A DNA stretch of 44,224 nucleotides from Campylobacterales bacterium (GTDB lineage: Bacteria; Campylobacterota; Campylobacteria; Campylobacterales; Nitratiruptoraceae). Shown in pieces: positions 8,858 to 16,620 of the stretch. A program made the translations under genes and the position numbers. Location of the stretch: the NCBI GenBank assembly GCA_027065825.1, contig JAMONM010000033.1, positions 1 to 44,224 on the forward strand, given 5' to 3'. Each line of letters begins with the position of its first letter. The stretch's first letter is position 1. Under the pieces are notes generated by a model. That model was not told the origin of the DNA. It did no database searches and was given only the letters and a program-made list of their open reading frames with translations.

Positions 8858-9419
8858 AGGCTTGGGTTTCTCATTCGCTCTTGTAGCCGTAATGGCTGTT
8901 GGGAGTGCTTATGCCGGCGGCAAAATGATTGACGATACCCAGCTAAGCTATAGAAACGTTCCTTTGACAGATGAAAAAGACGTGGCTCCGCCTCCGGTCA
9001 AATTTATCGACGCGGCTCCCGGAACCGCTAAAAGATTTCAAAGGAGTTACGAAAACGCTCCACCGATGATTCCGCACAGCACCGACGGTCTGTTGCCTAT
9101 TACGAAGGATAACAACGCGTGCTTGAGCTGCCATTTGCCAGCTAATGCGAAAGAAGCGAATGCGACGCCGATTCCTCCTACTCATTTCAAGGACTTTTTC
9201 GCTTCTACGAAAGAGAAGCTCAAAAGTTTCAAAGGAGCGTCCCAGATTCATCAAGGCAAGGATGACATAGCTCCTCAGAGATTTAACTGTTCTCAGTGCC
9301 ACGCTCCTCAGGCAAACGTAAAGCCTTTGGTGGCAAACAAGTTCAAACCAGAGTTCAGAAATCCTGAGAACAGATTCAAGTCCAGTCTTCTGGATCAGTT
9401 GAACGAGGGCGTAAAATAG
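8838..9419 (+). CDS. napB: Di-heme cytochrome c subunit NapB
   Basis: 193 residues with a Sec signal peptide (hydrophobic core, then GSAYAGG cleavage region). Two c-heme motifs, CLSCH and CSQCH, lie at about 97 and 152. The HSTDGLLPITKDNNACLSCH region is typical of NapB. It transfers electrons to the NapA Fe-S cluster. The start lies inside the end of napH behind AAAAGGAGAAG, and its TAG overlaps the GTG start of napF. Confidence 0.96.
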   Translation: MKLSRVKGLGFSFALVAVMAVGSAYAGGKMIDDTQLSYRNVPLTDEKDVAPPPVKFIDAAPGTAKRFQRSYENAPPMIPHSTDGLLPITKDNNACLSCHLPANAKEANATPIPPTHFKDFFASTKEKLKSFKGASQIHQGKDDIAPQRFNCSQCHAPQANVKPLVANKFKPEFRNPENRFKSSLLDQLNEGVK

Positions 9420-9904
9420 TGAGCGGCAGACGCGAGTTTTTCAGGGCTTTGATAAGCCCTGCGACTCAAAGGGGGGAGGCGGAGTCGCTCCACCCTCCAT
9501 ATTTCAAGAACGAGGCCGATTTTGAAAAGTGCAGAGAATGCGAGGATAAAAAGTGTTATTTGGCATGTGAAGAAAAAATTCTAAAAATCCTCGAAGAAAA
9601 GCCGGTTCTGGATTTTTCAAAATCGGGTTGCACCTATTGCGACGAGTGCGCTTTAGCCTGCGATCACGGGGTGCTTGATGTGGAGTTTAGATCCGATATA
9701 GGAATCGCCTCTATCGAAATCTTGAAATGTATGGCTTGGAATCGGACGATATGCAGCATGTGCAACGACGTTTGCGATCAAAAAGCTATCAGATTCTCGG
9801 GTTTTTTCAATCCCCAGATCGATGAGGCGCTTTGCAACGGCTGCGGTTTTTGTATAGGGGTTTGCCCTTCGGCAGCGATAAAAGTCAAAAGGGGGGAGAA
9901 GTGA
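9419..9904 (+). CDS. napF: Ferredoxin-type protein NapF
   Basis: 161 residues from a GTG at 9419 that overlaps the napB stop. An N-terminal GRREFFRAL segment precedes cysteine clusters CRECEDKKCYLAC, CTYCDECALAC, CSMCNDVC and CNGCGFCIGVCP, so several [4Fe-4S] clusters are expected. The first clusters deviate from textbook ferredoxin spacing. NapF is a soluble or membrane-associated accessory protein implicated in NapA maturation or electron delivery. The gene order B-F-L-D matches nap operons of Wolinella and relatives. Confidence 0.92.
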   Translation: MSGRREFFRALISPATQRGEAESLHPPYFKNEADFEKCRECEDKKCYLACEEKILKILEEKPVLDFSKSGCTYCDECALACDHGVLDVEFRSDIGIASIEILKCMAWNRTICSMCNDVCDQKAIRFSGFFNPQIDEALCNGCGFCIGVCPSAAIKVKRGEK

Positions 9905-10854
9905 GAGGCTTTATTTTTGTTTTTATCATGTTTTTTGCTTTTATTCTCGAGGCCGGGAAAATAGAGCCTGTCGGTTCTGTTAAAATCAATGCCGCGGTTT
10001 TGGATATGGTGATTAGGCAGGATCGGCTTTATGTGGCGACGGACAAAAGTTCGGTTGTTATATATTCTTTGGATGGTCTAAAGGAGCTATCCGTCATCAA
10101 GGTTAGGCAGATTCACGATTTTGTAGGAGAGCTGATCGATGCCGACATTTACAGCGTAGACGTTTTGGACAACAAAATCTTATTATTGGCTCAAGCCGAA
10201 GACGGTTATAGCGAACTCTTCGTAAAAAAAGGCGAAAAGATCGAAAAAGTTCTGGACAAATCGGCTCAGCTCTACGCAAAAGCGGCAAAGTTCGTAGATA
10301 GCGACAAAGTGATCATGGCTCTAATGAGCGACGAGATTGTCTTATATGACATTAACGCCAAAAAGACTATTTATAGAAAGAGCGCCGGAGAGTATTTCTT
10401 TTCCGCTATGGCCATATCGCCGAGCAGAAGCGAAATCGCTGTAGGCGACGAGGGCGGAGAGGTGGTCGTACTGGATACCGCCACCGGAGACGTCATTAGA
10501 AGATTCGTAAACGTCAACAAAGACAAGATTTTGAGTCTGGATATTAACGAAGATTTCGTAGCCGCCGGCAGTAGAGACAAAAAGGTCGTCCTATACGACA
10601 TAGATATGCAAACCCACAAGGAAAAGAGAGGGGATTTTTTCGTATACGTCGTTGGAATATCGCCAAAAAGCGGCTATCTACTTTTTGGAGATAATGAACG
10701 GTTCGATTTGAAAATAGTGGACTCTATAACATTCGATACGAAATATATCCTCGTAGGACATAAAAATATAGTAAATAAAGCTGTTTTTATAGACGAGAAC
10801 AGACTGATAACGGGCTCCGAAAGCGGAGAAATCAAGATATGGAGGCTAAAATGA
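9901..10854 (+). CDS. napL: NapL, periplasmic beta-propeller accessory protein
   Basis: 317 residues from a GTG at 9901 in a GTGA overlap with the napF stop; the longer frame back to 9832 lies inside napF and is rejected. A signal peptide (FIFVFIMFFAFILEAG) is followed by WD40-like repeats, e.g. VLDTATGDVIRRF, VAAGSRDKKVVLYDI and a terminal LITGSESGEIKIWRLK. NapL is found in Campylobacterota nap operons; its function is unresolved, with a proposed role in NapA maturation or electron transfer. The gene overlaps napD in an ATGA. Confidence 0.9.
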   Translation: MRGFIFVFIMFFAFILEAGKIEPVGSVKINAAVLDMVIRQDRLYVATDKSSVVIYSLDGLKELSVIKVRQIHDFVGELIDADIYSVDVLDNKILLLAQAEDGYSELFVKKGEKIEKVLDKSAQLYAKAAKFVDSDKVIMALMSDEIVLYDINAKKTIYRKSAGEYFFSAMAISPSRSEIAVGDEGGEVVVLDTATGDVIRRFVNVNKDKILSLDINEDFVAAGSRDKKVVLYDIDMQTHKEKRGDFFVYVVGISPKSGYLLFGDNERFDLKIVDSITFDTKYILVGHKNIVNKAVFIDENRLITGSESGEIKIWRLK

Positions 10855-11201
10855 ATATATCAAGTTGCGTAATTAGATGTAATCCCGCCGATCTGGAAGC
10901 AGTTTTGGAGAGAGTCAAAAGAAGCGGCGTGTGCGATATTCATATGACCGACGAAAAAGGTTATATCATAGTAACGATAGAGGGTGACGGTATCGAAGAA
11001 GAGATAGAAAAATTAAAGACTTTGCAATTTCTCGAGGGAGTATTGAGCGCGGATCTGATCTATTCGTACAGTGAGGAGGAGCTGGATAAGGCCAGAGAGA
11101 ATTTCGAAAAGATCGACAACCCCGTCCCTGAGATACTCGAAAAAGACGTGCGCGCCGAAGAGATCGTATATAACGGCGATCTGAAGAAAAAGATAATCTA
11201 A
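10851..11201 (+). CDS. napD: NapA chaperone NapD
   Basis: 116 residues from the ATG at 10851, which overlaps the napL TGA and has GGAGG eight bases upstream; an in-frame ATG at 10839 is less well placed. The MNISSCVIRCNPADLEAV start and the ferredoxin-like beta-alpha-beta pattern (GYIIVTIEGDG) match NapD. This cytoplasmic chaperone binds the NapA twin-arginine signal and holds back export until the cofactor is inserted. The C-terminal extension after residue 80 is charged and longer than in E. coli NapD. Confidence 0.9.
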   Translation: MNISSCVIRCNPADLEAVLERVKRSGVCDIHMTDEKGYIIVTIEGDGIEEEIEKLKTLQFLEGVLSADLIYSYSEEELDKARENFEKIDNPVPEILEKDVRAEEIVYNGDLKKKII

Positions 11202-11212
11202 AAGAGGCGGTT

Positions 11213-11743
11213 ATGGATATAACGTACAATATGTTCATAGAGACAGAGGTGCCAAAAGACGAGATTATTATATCCAGAACCGATCTGAGGGGAATTATCA
11301 CCTACGCCAACGACACTTTTGCCGAAATCTCCGGTTACAAACCAGACGAGCTGGTAGGCAGACCTCATAGTATATTGAGACATCCAGATATGCCTTCGAG
11401 AGTTTTCAAAGAGCTATGGGACACTATTCAAAGGGGCGACATCTGGAGAGGGTATGTCAAAAATCTCAGAAAGGACGGAGGTTTCTACTGGGTTTATGCC
11501 GAAGTCAGCGGTGTATACAAAAACGGAGAGCTGGTAGAGTATAAATCTATGAGGAGCAGAGTCCCTAAAGATAAAAGAATTCAGATGCAAAAGCTTTATG
11601 ATGAAATTAGATTGGACGACAAAGAAAACATACGGGAAGTATCCTATATTCCCTTCGAGATTTATTACAAAATAGTGACAAAAGCGAGACAGGAAAATAT
11701 CGATCCTACCGAATGGTTGACTAATTTGATTAAAAGTGTGTAA
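11213..11743 (+). CDS. Stand-alone Aer/CetB-like PAS domain protein
   Basis: 176 residues. Residues about 10-115 form one PAS domain: TDLRGIITYANDTFAEISGY, then ELVGRPHSILRHPDMPS and GDIWRGYVKNLRKDGGFYWV. This is the Aer-type flavin-binding PAS pattern, as in Campylobacter CetB. The remainder is helical and no kinase, cyclase or methyl-accepting domain follows. It lies 11 bases after napD, so it is probably the last gene of the nap operon. By analogy with CetB it may feed a separate transducer for energy taxis; this is inference. Confidence 0.8.
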   Translation: MDITYNMFIETEVPKDEIIISRTDLRGIITYANDTFAEISGYKPDELVGRPHSILRHPDMPSRVFKELWDTIQRGDIWRGYVKNLRKDGGFYWVYAEVSGVYKNGELVEYKSMRSRVPKDKRIQMQKLYDEIRLDDKENIREVSYIPFEIYYKIVTKARQENIDPTEWLTNLIKSV

Positions 11744-11755
11744 AATACATGAAAA

Positions 11756-11769
11756 TTGACTTATGTCAA
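11756..11769 (+). promoter_or_regulatory. Fnr/Dnr-type box upstream of the porin gene (TTGACTTATGTCAA)
   Basis: Perfect arms TTGAC/GTCAA with four bases between. GATAATAT at 11790-11797 gives a -10-like hexamer 27.5-29.5 bp from the box centre. The porin ATG is at 11887. The site belongs to the same class as the napA and nor boxes. Confidence 0.72.
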
Positions 11770-11886
11770 TTATGTTTTATAATAGTTTTGATAATATTTT
11801 CGTATGCAGCGAGAGCTAAAATAAAAACCGGACATTAAATAAAGAGTTAAATGTCCAAATCAAACCAATCTTCTAAAGGAGCAAGA

Positions 11887-13143
11887 ATGAGAAAAGTTCA
11901 TCTAAGTCTGCTGACCGCGACTCTATTGAGTGCGGGGTTGACCTCTACAGCGAGCGCCAGTGCGCTGGAAAACATCCTTAGCGACGCAAAGTTCAGTGTA
12001 GAAATCAGACCGAGATACGAGTATGTCGACCAAGACAACACTCTTAAAAACGCCAAAGCATTCACTACCAGAACCGCATTGGGAATGAACGCTACTCTTT
12101 TTGGAGTAGAAGGCCTAAAAGGCGACATTCAGATTATCAACGTCGCTAACTTCGGTATTACTACTTACAATCCTGAAGATCCCAGATACTCTACAATCGC
12201 CGACGGTCCTCAGACCAGAGTGACTCAGGCCAACGTGTCCTATACGGTAAACGGCGCCACTTTGATCGCCGGTAGAAAAATGGTGGTTCTCGATAACGCC
12301 AGATTTATAGGTAACGTGGGCTGGAGACAGATGCCTCAAACTTATGATCTGTTCGCCGTCGCCTATAACGGAATCGAAAATCTGAGCCTATTGGGCGCCT
12401 ACGTAACCAGAGTCCACAGAATATTCGATAGAGACAATCCGACAAATCCTTTCTTGAGTACGCAGTTTGATACGGGATCGGTACTGTTGCACGCTACTTA
12501 TAAAGTTATGCCCGAACTGACTCTGACCGCATACGACTATATGATCCAAAACCTTTACGATCATATCGGTATTAGAGCAACCGGAAAAGTTGCCCTTGAT
12601 CAGGTTACTTTAAAATATACCGCCGAGTATGCGACTCAAAACGATCCATCTTTGGACGACAGCGACGAACCGGGCTACAGCGCCACAAGAAAAGAGGATG
12701 CCGATTACTATAATCTGGCGCTTGACGCGACGTTTGACGCAGTAACCGCCGGAGTCGGCTACGAAGTTCTCAGCGACAAGGGTGACGGCGATCATCCATT
12801 CTCCACGCCTTTGGCTACACTGCACGCTATGAACGGATGGGCCGATATGTTCTTGACTACTCCTGACGAAGGATTGAAAGATCTGACTTTCAAACTGGCC
12901 TTTAACGGCGGAGAATACGGCAAAATCATCGGAATCTATCACGATTTCAAGAGTGACAGCAAAAACGCCAACGGAGATGACGATCTCGGAAGCGAAATCG
13001 ACGTGGCTTATAAATACAAAATCAACAAAAATCTGGGACTGCTTCTTAAATATGCCGACTACAGCGCCGGCGATCAGTCTTTCGGATATGTGGATACCAC
13101 AAAATATTGGGTACAGCTAGACTATAAGTTCAAATCAGAATAA
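11887..13143 (+). CDS. Outer-membrane porin-like protein
   Basis: 418 residues from the ATG at 11887 with AAAGGAG upstream; the frame back to 11851 lacks a site. A Sec signal ends near TASASAL. The mature part has alternating beta strands with aromatic girdle residues (KFSVEIRPRYEYVDQ, KYKINKNLGLLLKYADYS) and ends with a strand YWVQLDYKFKSE, as in outer-membrane barrels. It resembles Campylobacterota porins of the OprD/major outer-membrane type, but its substrate cannot be read. The Fnr-type box upstream suggests induction with nitrate respiration, so anion (nitrate or nitrite) passage is a reasonable guess. Confidence 0.8.
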   Translation: MRKVHLSLLTATLLSAGLTSTASASALENILSDAKFSVEIRPRYEYVDQDNTLKNAKAFTTRTALGMNATLFGVEGLKGDIQIINVANFGITTYNPEDPRYSTIADGPQTRVTQANVSYTVNGATLIAGRKMVVLDNARFIGNVGWRQMPQTYDLFAVAYNGIENLSLLGAYVTRVHRIFDRDNPTNPFLSTQFDTGSVLLHATYKVMPELTLTAYDYMIQNLYDHIGIRATGKVALDQVTLKYTAEYATQNDPSLDDSDEPGYSATRKEDADYYNLALDATFDAVTAGVGYEVLSDKGDGDHPFSTPLATLHAMNGWADMFLTTPDEGLKDLTFKLAFNGGEYGKIIGIYHDFKSDSKNANGDDDLGSEIDVAYKYKINKNLGLLLKYADYSAGDQSFGYVDTTKYWVQLDYKFKSE

Positions 13144-13169
13144 CCGCAGTGGGCTTCGGCCCCTGGGTT
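13142..13169. terminator. Hairpin after the porin gene, between convergent genes
   Basis: A stem made of AACC/GGTT, CAG/CTG and GGGC/GCCC closes on a TTCG tetraloop, with single-base bulges on the left side. It begins at the porin stop codon and lies 15 bases from the stop of the leftward regulator gene. There is no long T-run, but position and stability suggest a shared terminator. Confidence 0.7.
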
Positions 13170-13183
13170 ATACTACTTTTATC

Positions 13184-13822
13184 TTACTCGTATAGCGATT
13201 TTAGACCTTCTTTGTTGAGTACTTTGAATCCCTCTTCGTCTTTTTCTATCAATTTCATCGTTTTGAATTTTTTCAAAATTCTGGAAAAGGTTTCCGGAGC
13301 TATGTGTAGAGTCTGAGCTATCTGGCTCTTTTTCATCTTTATGAAATCCTCTTCGTGTTCATATATGAATTTGGCCACCCTGGCGGTGGAGTTCATTACG
13401 ATATTGTTGGTTATAACGTCTTCTAAAAACTTTATTTTTTTGGTTAACGATTTTATGAACATGAAACTGATATCCGGATTTTTTAAAAACTCCTGTTCGA
13501 AAATTTCGTAATCGATCAAAACCGCTTCGCCGTCCGTTACAAATTCGGCGCTGGCGGGATAGGGGATCTTTTCGAGATTGACGATTTCGGCTATGAGCGA
13601 AATGGGATAGAAATGGTGTAAGATGATTTTGTTGCCTTTGGAGTCCGTTTTGTATACCTGGAGTATTCCGTCGGTTAACAAAATTAAGGATTTTGGTTCC
13701 TCTCCTTCGAAAAAGAGCATTCCGCCCTTTTTGAACGAAACCTTTTTCGAAATGGATTTAAGTCTGCGAAGCTCTTCTTCGCCGAGATTTTCGAAAAGAT
13801 AGTATTTTTTTAGATTTTCCAT
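13184..13822 (-). CDS. Crp/Fnr-family transcriptional regulator (cysteine-free)
   Basis: 212 residues with an N-terminal cyclic-nucleotide-type sensor barrel (FKKGGMLFFEGEEPKSLILL), a long dimer helix and a winged helix at about 160-190 (QIAQTLHIAPETFSRILKKF). The recognition helix keeps E..SR as in Fnr. No cysteine is present anywhere, so an Fe-S sensor is excluded; a heme-dependent NO sensor of the Dnr type is possible, since Dnr binds heme without cysteine. It reads away from nor and shares the 249-base intergenic region that holds the nor box. It is paralogous to the regulator at 2179. Confidence 0.88.
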   Translation of the reverse strand: MENLKKYYLFENLGEEELRRLKSISKKVSFKKGGMLFFEGEEPKSLILLTDGILQVYKTDSKGNKIILHHFYPISLIAEIVNLEKIPYPASAEFVTDGEAVLIDYEIFEQEFLKNPDISFMFIKSLTKKIKFLEDVITNNIVMNSTARVAKFIYEHEEDFIKMKKSQIAQTLHIAPETFSRILKKFKTMKLIEKDEEGFKVLNKEGLKSLYE

Positions 13823-13977
13823 GTTTTTTTCCGGTTTGATTTGTAACGAAATTATATTCGAATTAGCTTAAAAAACCGATACGAAAAGTTTTTACGGAGC
13901 CTAATAGTGACTTAAATGTGACATAAAAATTGAAGTAAATACCTTTTTTAAAAAAAATCGAGGTTTTTTTAAGATTT

Positions 13978-13991
13978 TTGACTAATGTCAA
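13978..13991 (+). promoter_or_regulatory. Fnr/Dnr-type box upstream of the nor-nir operon (TTGACTAATGTCAA)
   Basis: Perfect arms TTGAC/GTCAA. TATAAAAT at 14012-14019 supplies a -10 element 27.5-29.5 bp from the box centre. The first gene starts at 14072. The site is in the divergent region shared with the Crp/Fnr gene ending at 13822, but no matching -10 is visible leftwards. Confidence 0.75.
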
Positions 13992-14032
13992 AGAAAATTT
14001 TTATGGGTAGTTATAAAATTTGTATAACTTTT

Positions 14033-14053
14033 GGTTTAAGTAAATGTTAAACC
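14033..14053 (+). promoter_or_regulatory. Palindrome in the nor leader
   Basis: GGTTTAA (14033-14039) and TTAAACC (14047-14053) are perfect complements with a seven-base loop. A third copy, GGTTTAA, at 14055-14061 runs into the AAGGAGG ribosome binding site. It lies downstream of the inferred transcription start, so it may be an RNA hairpin near the ribosome binding site or an operator. Confidence 0.5.
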
Positions 14054-14071
14054 AGGTTTAAGGAGGAATAG

Positions 14072-14413
14072 ATGGAATACTACATACAAGATATTCCTCA
14101 CACCGATTTTTTGTCGATATTCGTCATATCGGCACTGATTATCTTTTTTGGCATGGGATATGCCGCGTTCTTTACTCTTGTCAAGTTGAAGTTGCTAAAC
14201 AGACTCTTTATGATAGCCGCATACTCCAGCTGGGTTTTGCTGGCTTTGAGTATGTATTATCTTGGAGAGCTGCTTAGGGTGGAGCCTTATACCCAAAAGG
14301 TATTAATAGGCGCCATGGTCGGGTATCTAATTTTCCCGCACGCGGTCTATTACATACTCGACAAGGTCCATAGCAGATTCGAACACGAAAACGAATCAAA
14401 CCAAATTCAGTAA
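14072..14413 (+). CDS. Unknown three-span membrane protein, first gene of the nor operon
   Basis: 113 residues; the ATG has AAGGAGG upstream. Three hydrophobic segments lie at about 13-36, 44-64 and 75-95, followed by a charged tail (DKVHSRFEHENESNQIQ). Histidines occur at the N terminus (DIPHTDF) and in the third span (FPHAVYYI). No family was recognised. It is nine bases upstream of norC with another strong ribosome binding site, so it is almost certainly cotranscribed with norCB and nirS. An assembly or structural partner of NO reductase is inference, supported by the lack of norQ/norD nearby. Confidence 0.8.
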   Translation: MEYYIQDIPHTDFLSIFVISALIIFFGMGYAAFFTLVKLKLLNRLFMIAAYSSWVLLALSMYYLGELLRVEPYTQKVLIGAMVGYLIFPHAVYYILDKVHSRFEHENESNQIQ

Positions 14414-14422
14414 GGAGGAGAG

Positions 14423-15133
14423 ATGGAGAACAGGCCGACATCAGTCTGGACCAGCAACCGCTTTTGGCGCAGGTCCGCAACATGGGTCACGGGTGTTGCT
14501 GCAGTCCTGTTGATTCTGTTGACGTTTGACTCAATGGGACAGATGCAGATGGGTACAGCGGAGGATATTCAGAACAAAGTCACCAAAAGAATTCCTTCGC
14601 CCGTGGTGATCAACTACAAGATCGACTACGTTTTGGATCCTTATAGGGGACACGAGGTGCCTGTTATAGGCGGACAGGAAGTAGACAGCGCAACAGGCAA
14701 GGTAAGCAGCAAGTTCGAAGAGAAAGAGAACTTTTTTGGAAGGAGCGACTGGAGTGAGGAAGAGGCCCGCGCTCTGATTCACAAAGGAAAATTGACCATT
14801 CAGGCGAAAAACTGTATGGATTGTCACACTCTGCTGGGCAACGGCGCCTATTACGCTCCTGATTTGACCAAGGCTTGGCTCGATCCAGCATGGAGTTCCG
14901 AAGGTCCTTTGCAGGCTATGACCGGTGCTTCTTCCAAAGAGGAAGCTATGGCGATATTTTTGCAAAATCCGGAAAAATATCCTACTCATGAAAGGATGAT
15001 GCCGAATCTCGGAATCACTCCTGAGGAGGCAAAAGCTGTTGTCGCATATCTAAAGTTTATGTCTGCTATCGATACGAACGGTTTCCCAAGAAACTTCGGC
15101 AAGATAAAAGGAGCGGTAGATGCAAGGAAATAG
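14423..15133 (+). CDS. norC: Nitric oxide reductase cytochrome c subunit NorC, with long insertion
   Basis: 236 residues. A membrane anchor lies at about 18-38. The heme motif is C131-M-D-C134-H135 in the NorC-typical context CMDCHTLLGNGAYYAPDL, with a distal methionine in ERMMPNLGITPEEA and a C-terminal FMSAIDTNGFPRN segment. NorC of Paracoccus or Pseudomonas is about 150 residues; here roughly 60 extra residues (about 45-105) sit between anchor and heme domain, including IPSPVVINYKIDYVLDPY. NorC passes electrons to NorB. Its 3' end overlaps the norB start by 14 bases. Confidence 0.94.
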   Translation: MENRPTSVWTSNRFWRRSATWVTGVAAVLLILLTFDSMGQMQMGTAEDIQNKVTKRIPSPVVINYKIDYVLDPYRGHEVPVIGGQEVDSATGKVSSKFEEKENFFGRSDWSEEEARALIHKGKLTIQAKNCMDCHTLLGNGAYYAPDLTKAWLDPAWSSEGPLQAMTGASSKEEAMAIFLQNPEKYPTHERMMPNLGITPEEAKAVVAYLKFMSAIDTNGFPRNFGKIKGAVDARK

Positions 15134-16553
15134 ACTCTATGAAGGACAGAGACTGGCACTGAAATATTTTACGGTAGCGGTGGTGCTTTTCGGTGCTCAA
15201 TTGCTGTTTGGCCTTATCGCGGCTATTCAGTATCTTTATCCCAGCTTTTTATATAACACCCTGGATTTTTCGATTGCCAGGATGGTGCATATCAATGCGC
15301 TCGTAGTATGGTTGCTCTATGCGATGATAGGTGCCGTTTATTGGCTGTTGCCGGACGAAGCCGGCGTAGAGGTTGTCGGGGTTAAACTGGGTACGATCGG
15401 TTTTTATATTCTGACTGCAGCCGTAGCGGTTGTGGTATTGGTCTATCTCTTTGTACAGGTTGGGCCCGGTACGGAGATGACACTATGGCTGATTACCGAG
15501 GGTAGAGAGTATATCGAGGCGCCTAGATGGGCCGATATCGGTATCGTTGCAGTCGTATTGGTTTTCCTGTATAACGTTTACGCGACTGTTATGAAGGGTA
15601 ATCATACGGGAATCTTGGTTGTTTTGATGGCTGACCTGATCGCTTTGGCGGGTCTTTATCTGGCTGGAATGTTTTATACCGACAACATCAGTATCGACCA
15701 GTTCTGGTGGTGGTGGGTCGTTCACCTCTGGGTTGAGGCTACCTGGGAGGTTTACGTTGCCGCAGTCGGCGGTTACATCCTGATCAAAACTCTCAACGCA
15801 AACAGACAGGTTGTAGAGATGTGGCTCTGGATTGAGGTGGCCATGATGTTCGGATCAGGAATCTTGGGACTCGGTCACCACTATTTCTGGATTGGTACTC
15901 CAGAGTATTGGTGGGAAATCGGTGCGCTCTTTTCAGCTCTTGAGCCTGTTCCTCTTGTTGGTCTGTTCGTACACGTACTATATGACTGGGGTAAAGAGAG
16001 AGGAAAAGGCAATACGATCAAAAACGTACCCGCTTTTGCCTGGTTGACCGTTGAGACTTTCGGTAACTTCCTCGGTGCCGGCGTTTGGGGATTTATGCAT
16101 ACTCTGCCTCAAATCAACCTATATACTCACGGTACTCAGTGGCCTGCCGCGCACGGACACCTTGCATTCTTCGGCGCTTATGTGGCCATCATGATTTCGG
16201 CTATATATATCGGCGTACAGGGTAAGGCAGGTCTGAAAGAGATGAAGATGACCAGAACAGGATGGTGGGCGATTTCGCTCATAACCGTCGGAGTGTTGCT
16301 GATGACAGTCTCCTTGACGCTTTCGGCTTATACTCAGACAATGGTTGAAAGGGGTATGCACGGAGCTACCTGGGAAGGCTACTTCATAGCTCAGGCCAAC
16401 AAGTGGTTCGTTCAAGGAATGGGTTGGAGACTTGCCGCAGGTCTTTCAGTGATTGCCGGTTATGCGGCGCTGGTTTACGATCTGTTGACGGTGACCAAAA
16501 AACAGCCTGAAGAGGTATACAAAGCCGAAGAGGCCGCGGCTCAGACCGCATAA
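15120..16553 (+). CDS. norB: Nitric oxide reductase catalytic subunit NorB
   Basis: 477 residues, twelve predicted spans. Heme and FeB ligands are in place: H57 (MVHINALVVW), H202 with E206 and E210 in HLWVEATWE, H253/H254 in LGHHYFWIGTPEYW, E275 in ALEPVP, H327, and H345/H347 in AAHGHLAFFG. The glutamates identify it as a cNOR-type NO reductase rather than an oxidase. With NorC it reduces two NO to N2O in the cytoplasmic membrane. Because NorB starts inside norC the two are translationally coupled. No norQ or norD maturation gene is present in the window. Confidence 0.97.
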   Translation: MQGNRLYEGQRLALKYFTVAVVLFGAQLLFGLIAAIQYLYPSFLYNTLDFSIARMVHINALVVWLLYAMIGAVYWLLPDEAGVEVVGVKLGTIGFYILTAAVAVVVLVYLFVQVGPGTEMTLWLITEGREYIEAPRWADIGIVAVVLVFLYNVYATVMKGNHTGILVVLMADLIALAGLYLAGMFYTDNISIDQFWWWWVVHLWVEATWEVYVAAVGGYILIKTLNANRQVVEMWLWIEVAMMFGSGILGLGHHYFWIGTPEYWWEIGALFSALEPVPLVGLFVHVLYDWGKERGKGNTIKNVPAFAWLTVETFGNFLGAGVWGFMHTLPQINLYTHGTQWPAAHGHLAFFGAYVAIMISAIYIGVQGKAGLKEMKMTRTGWWAISLITVGVLLMTVSLTLSAYTQTMVERGMHGATWEGYFIAQANKWFVQGMGWRLAAGLSVIAGYAALVYDLLTVTKKQPEEVYKAEEAAAQTA

Positions 16554-16565
16554 GCCCTTCTTCAG

Positions 16566-16604
16566 GTTTATATAAATAAAATTTAAAAAAAAGATTTATT
16601 AAAC
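16566..16604 (+). repeat. AT-rich inverted repeat between norB and the 50-residue gene
   Basis: An arm at 16566-16577 and a complementary arm ATTTATTAAAC at 16594-16604 pair except for one extra base on the left, leaving a 16-base A-rich loop. It lies directly before the AAAGGAGGAG site of the next gene. It is weak in stability but is the first of three inverted repeats between norB and nirS. Confidence 0.4.
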
Positions 16605-16620
16605 TTATAAAGGAGGAGCG

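Noticed and set aside
9832-9900. Longer start for napL inside napF
   Set aside because: The GTG at 9901 gives an immediate signal peptide and the usual GTGA overlap; the extension lacks both.
13900-13925. GTGACTTAAATGTGAC direct repeat upstream of nor
   Set aside because: It looks like a doubled GTGAC element, but similar short matches occur by chance in these AT-rich gaps and no promoter geometry supports it.
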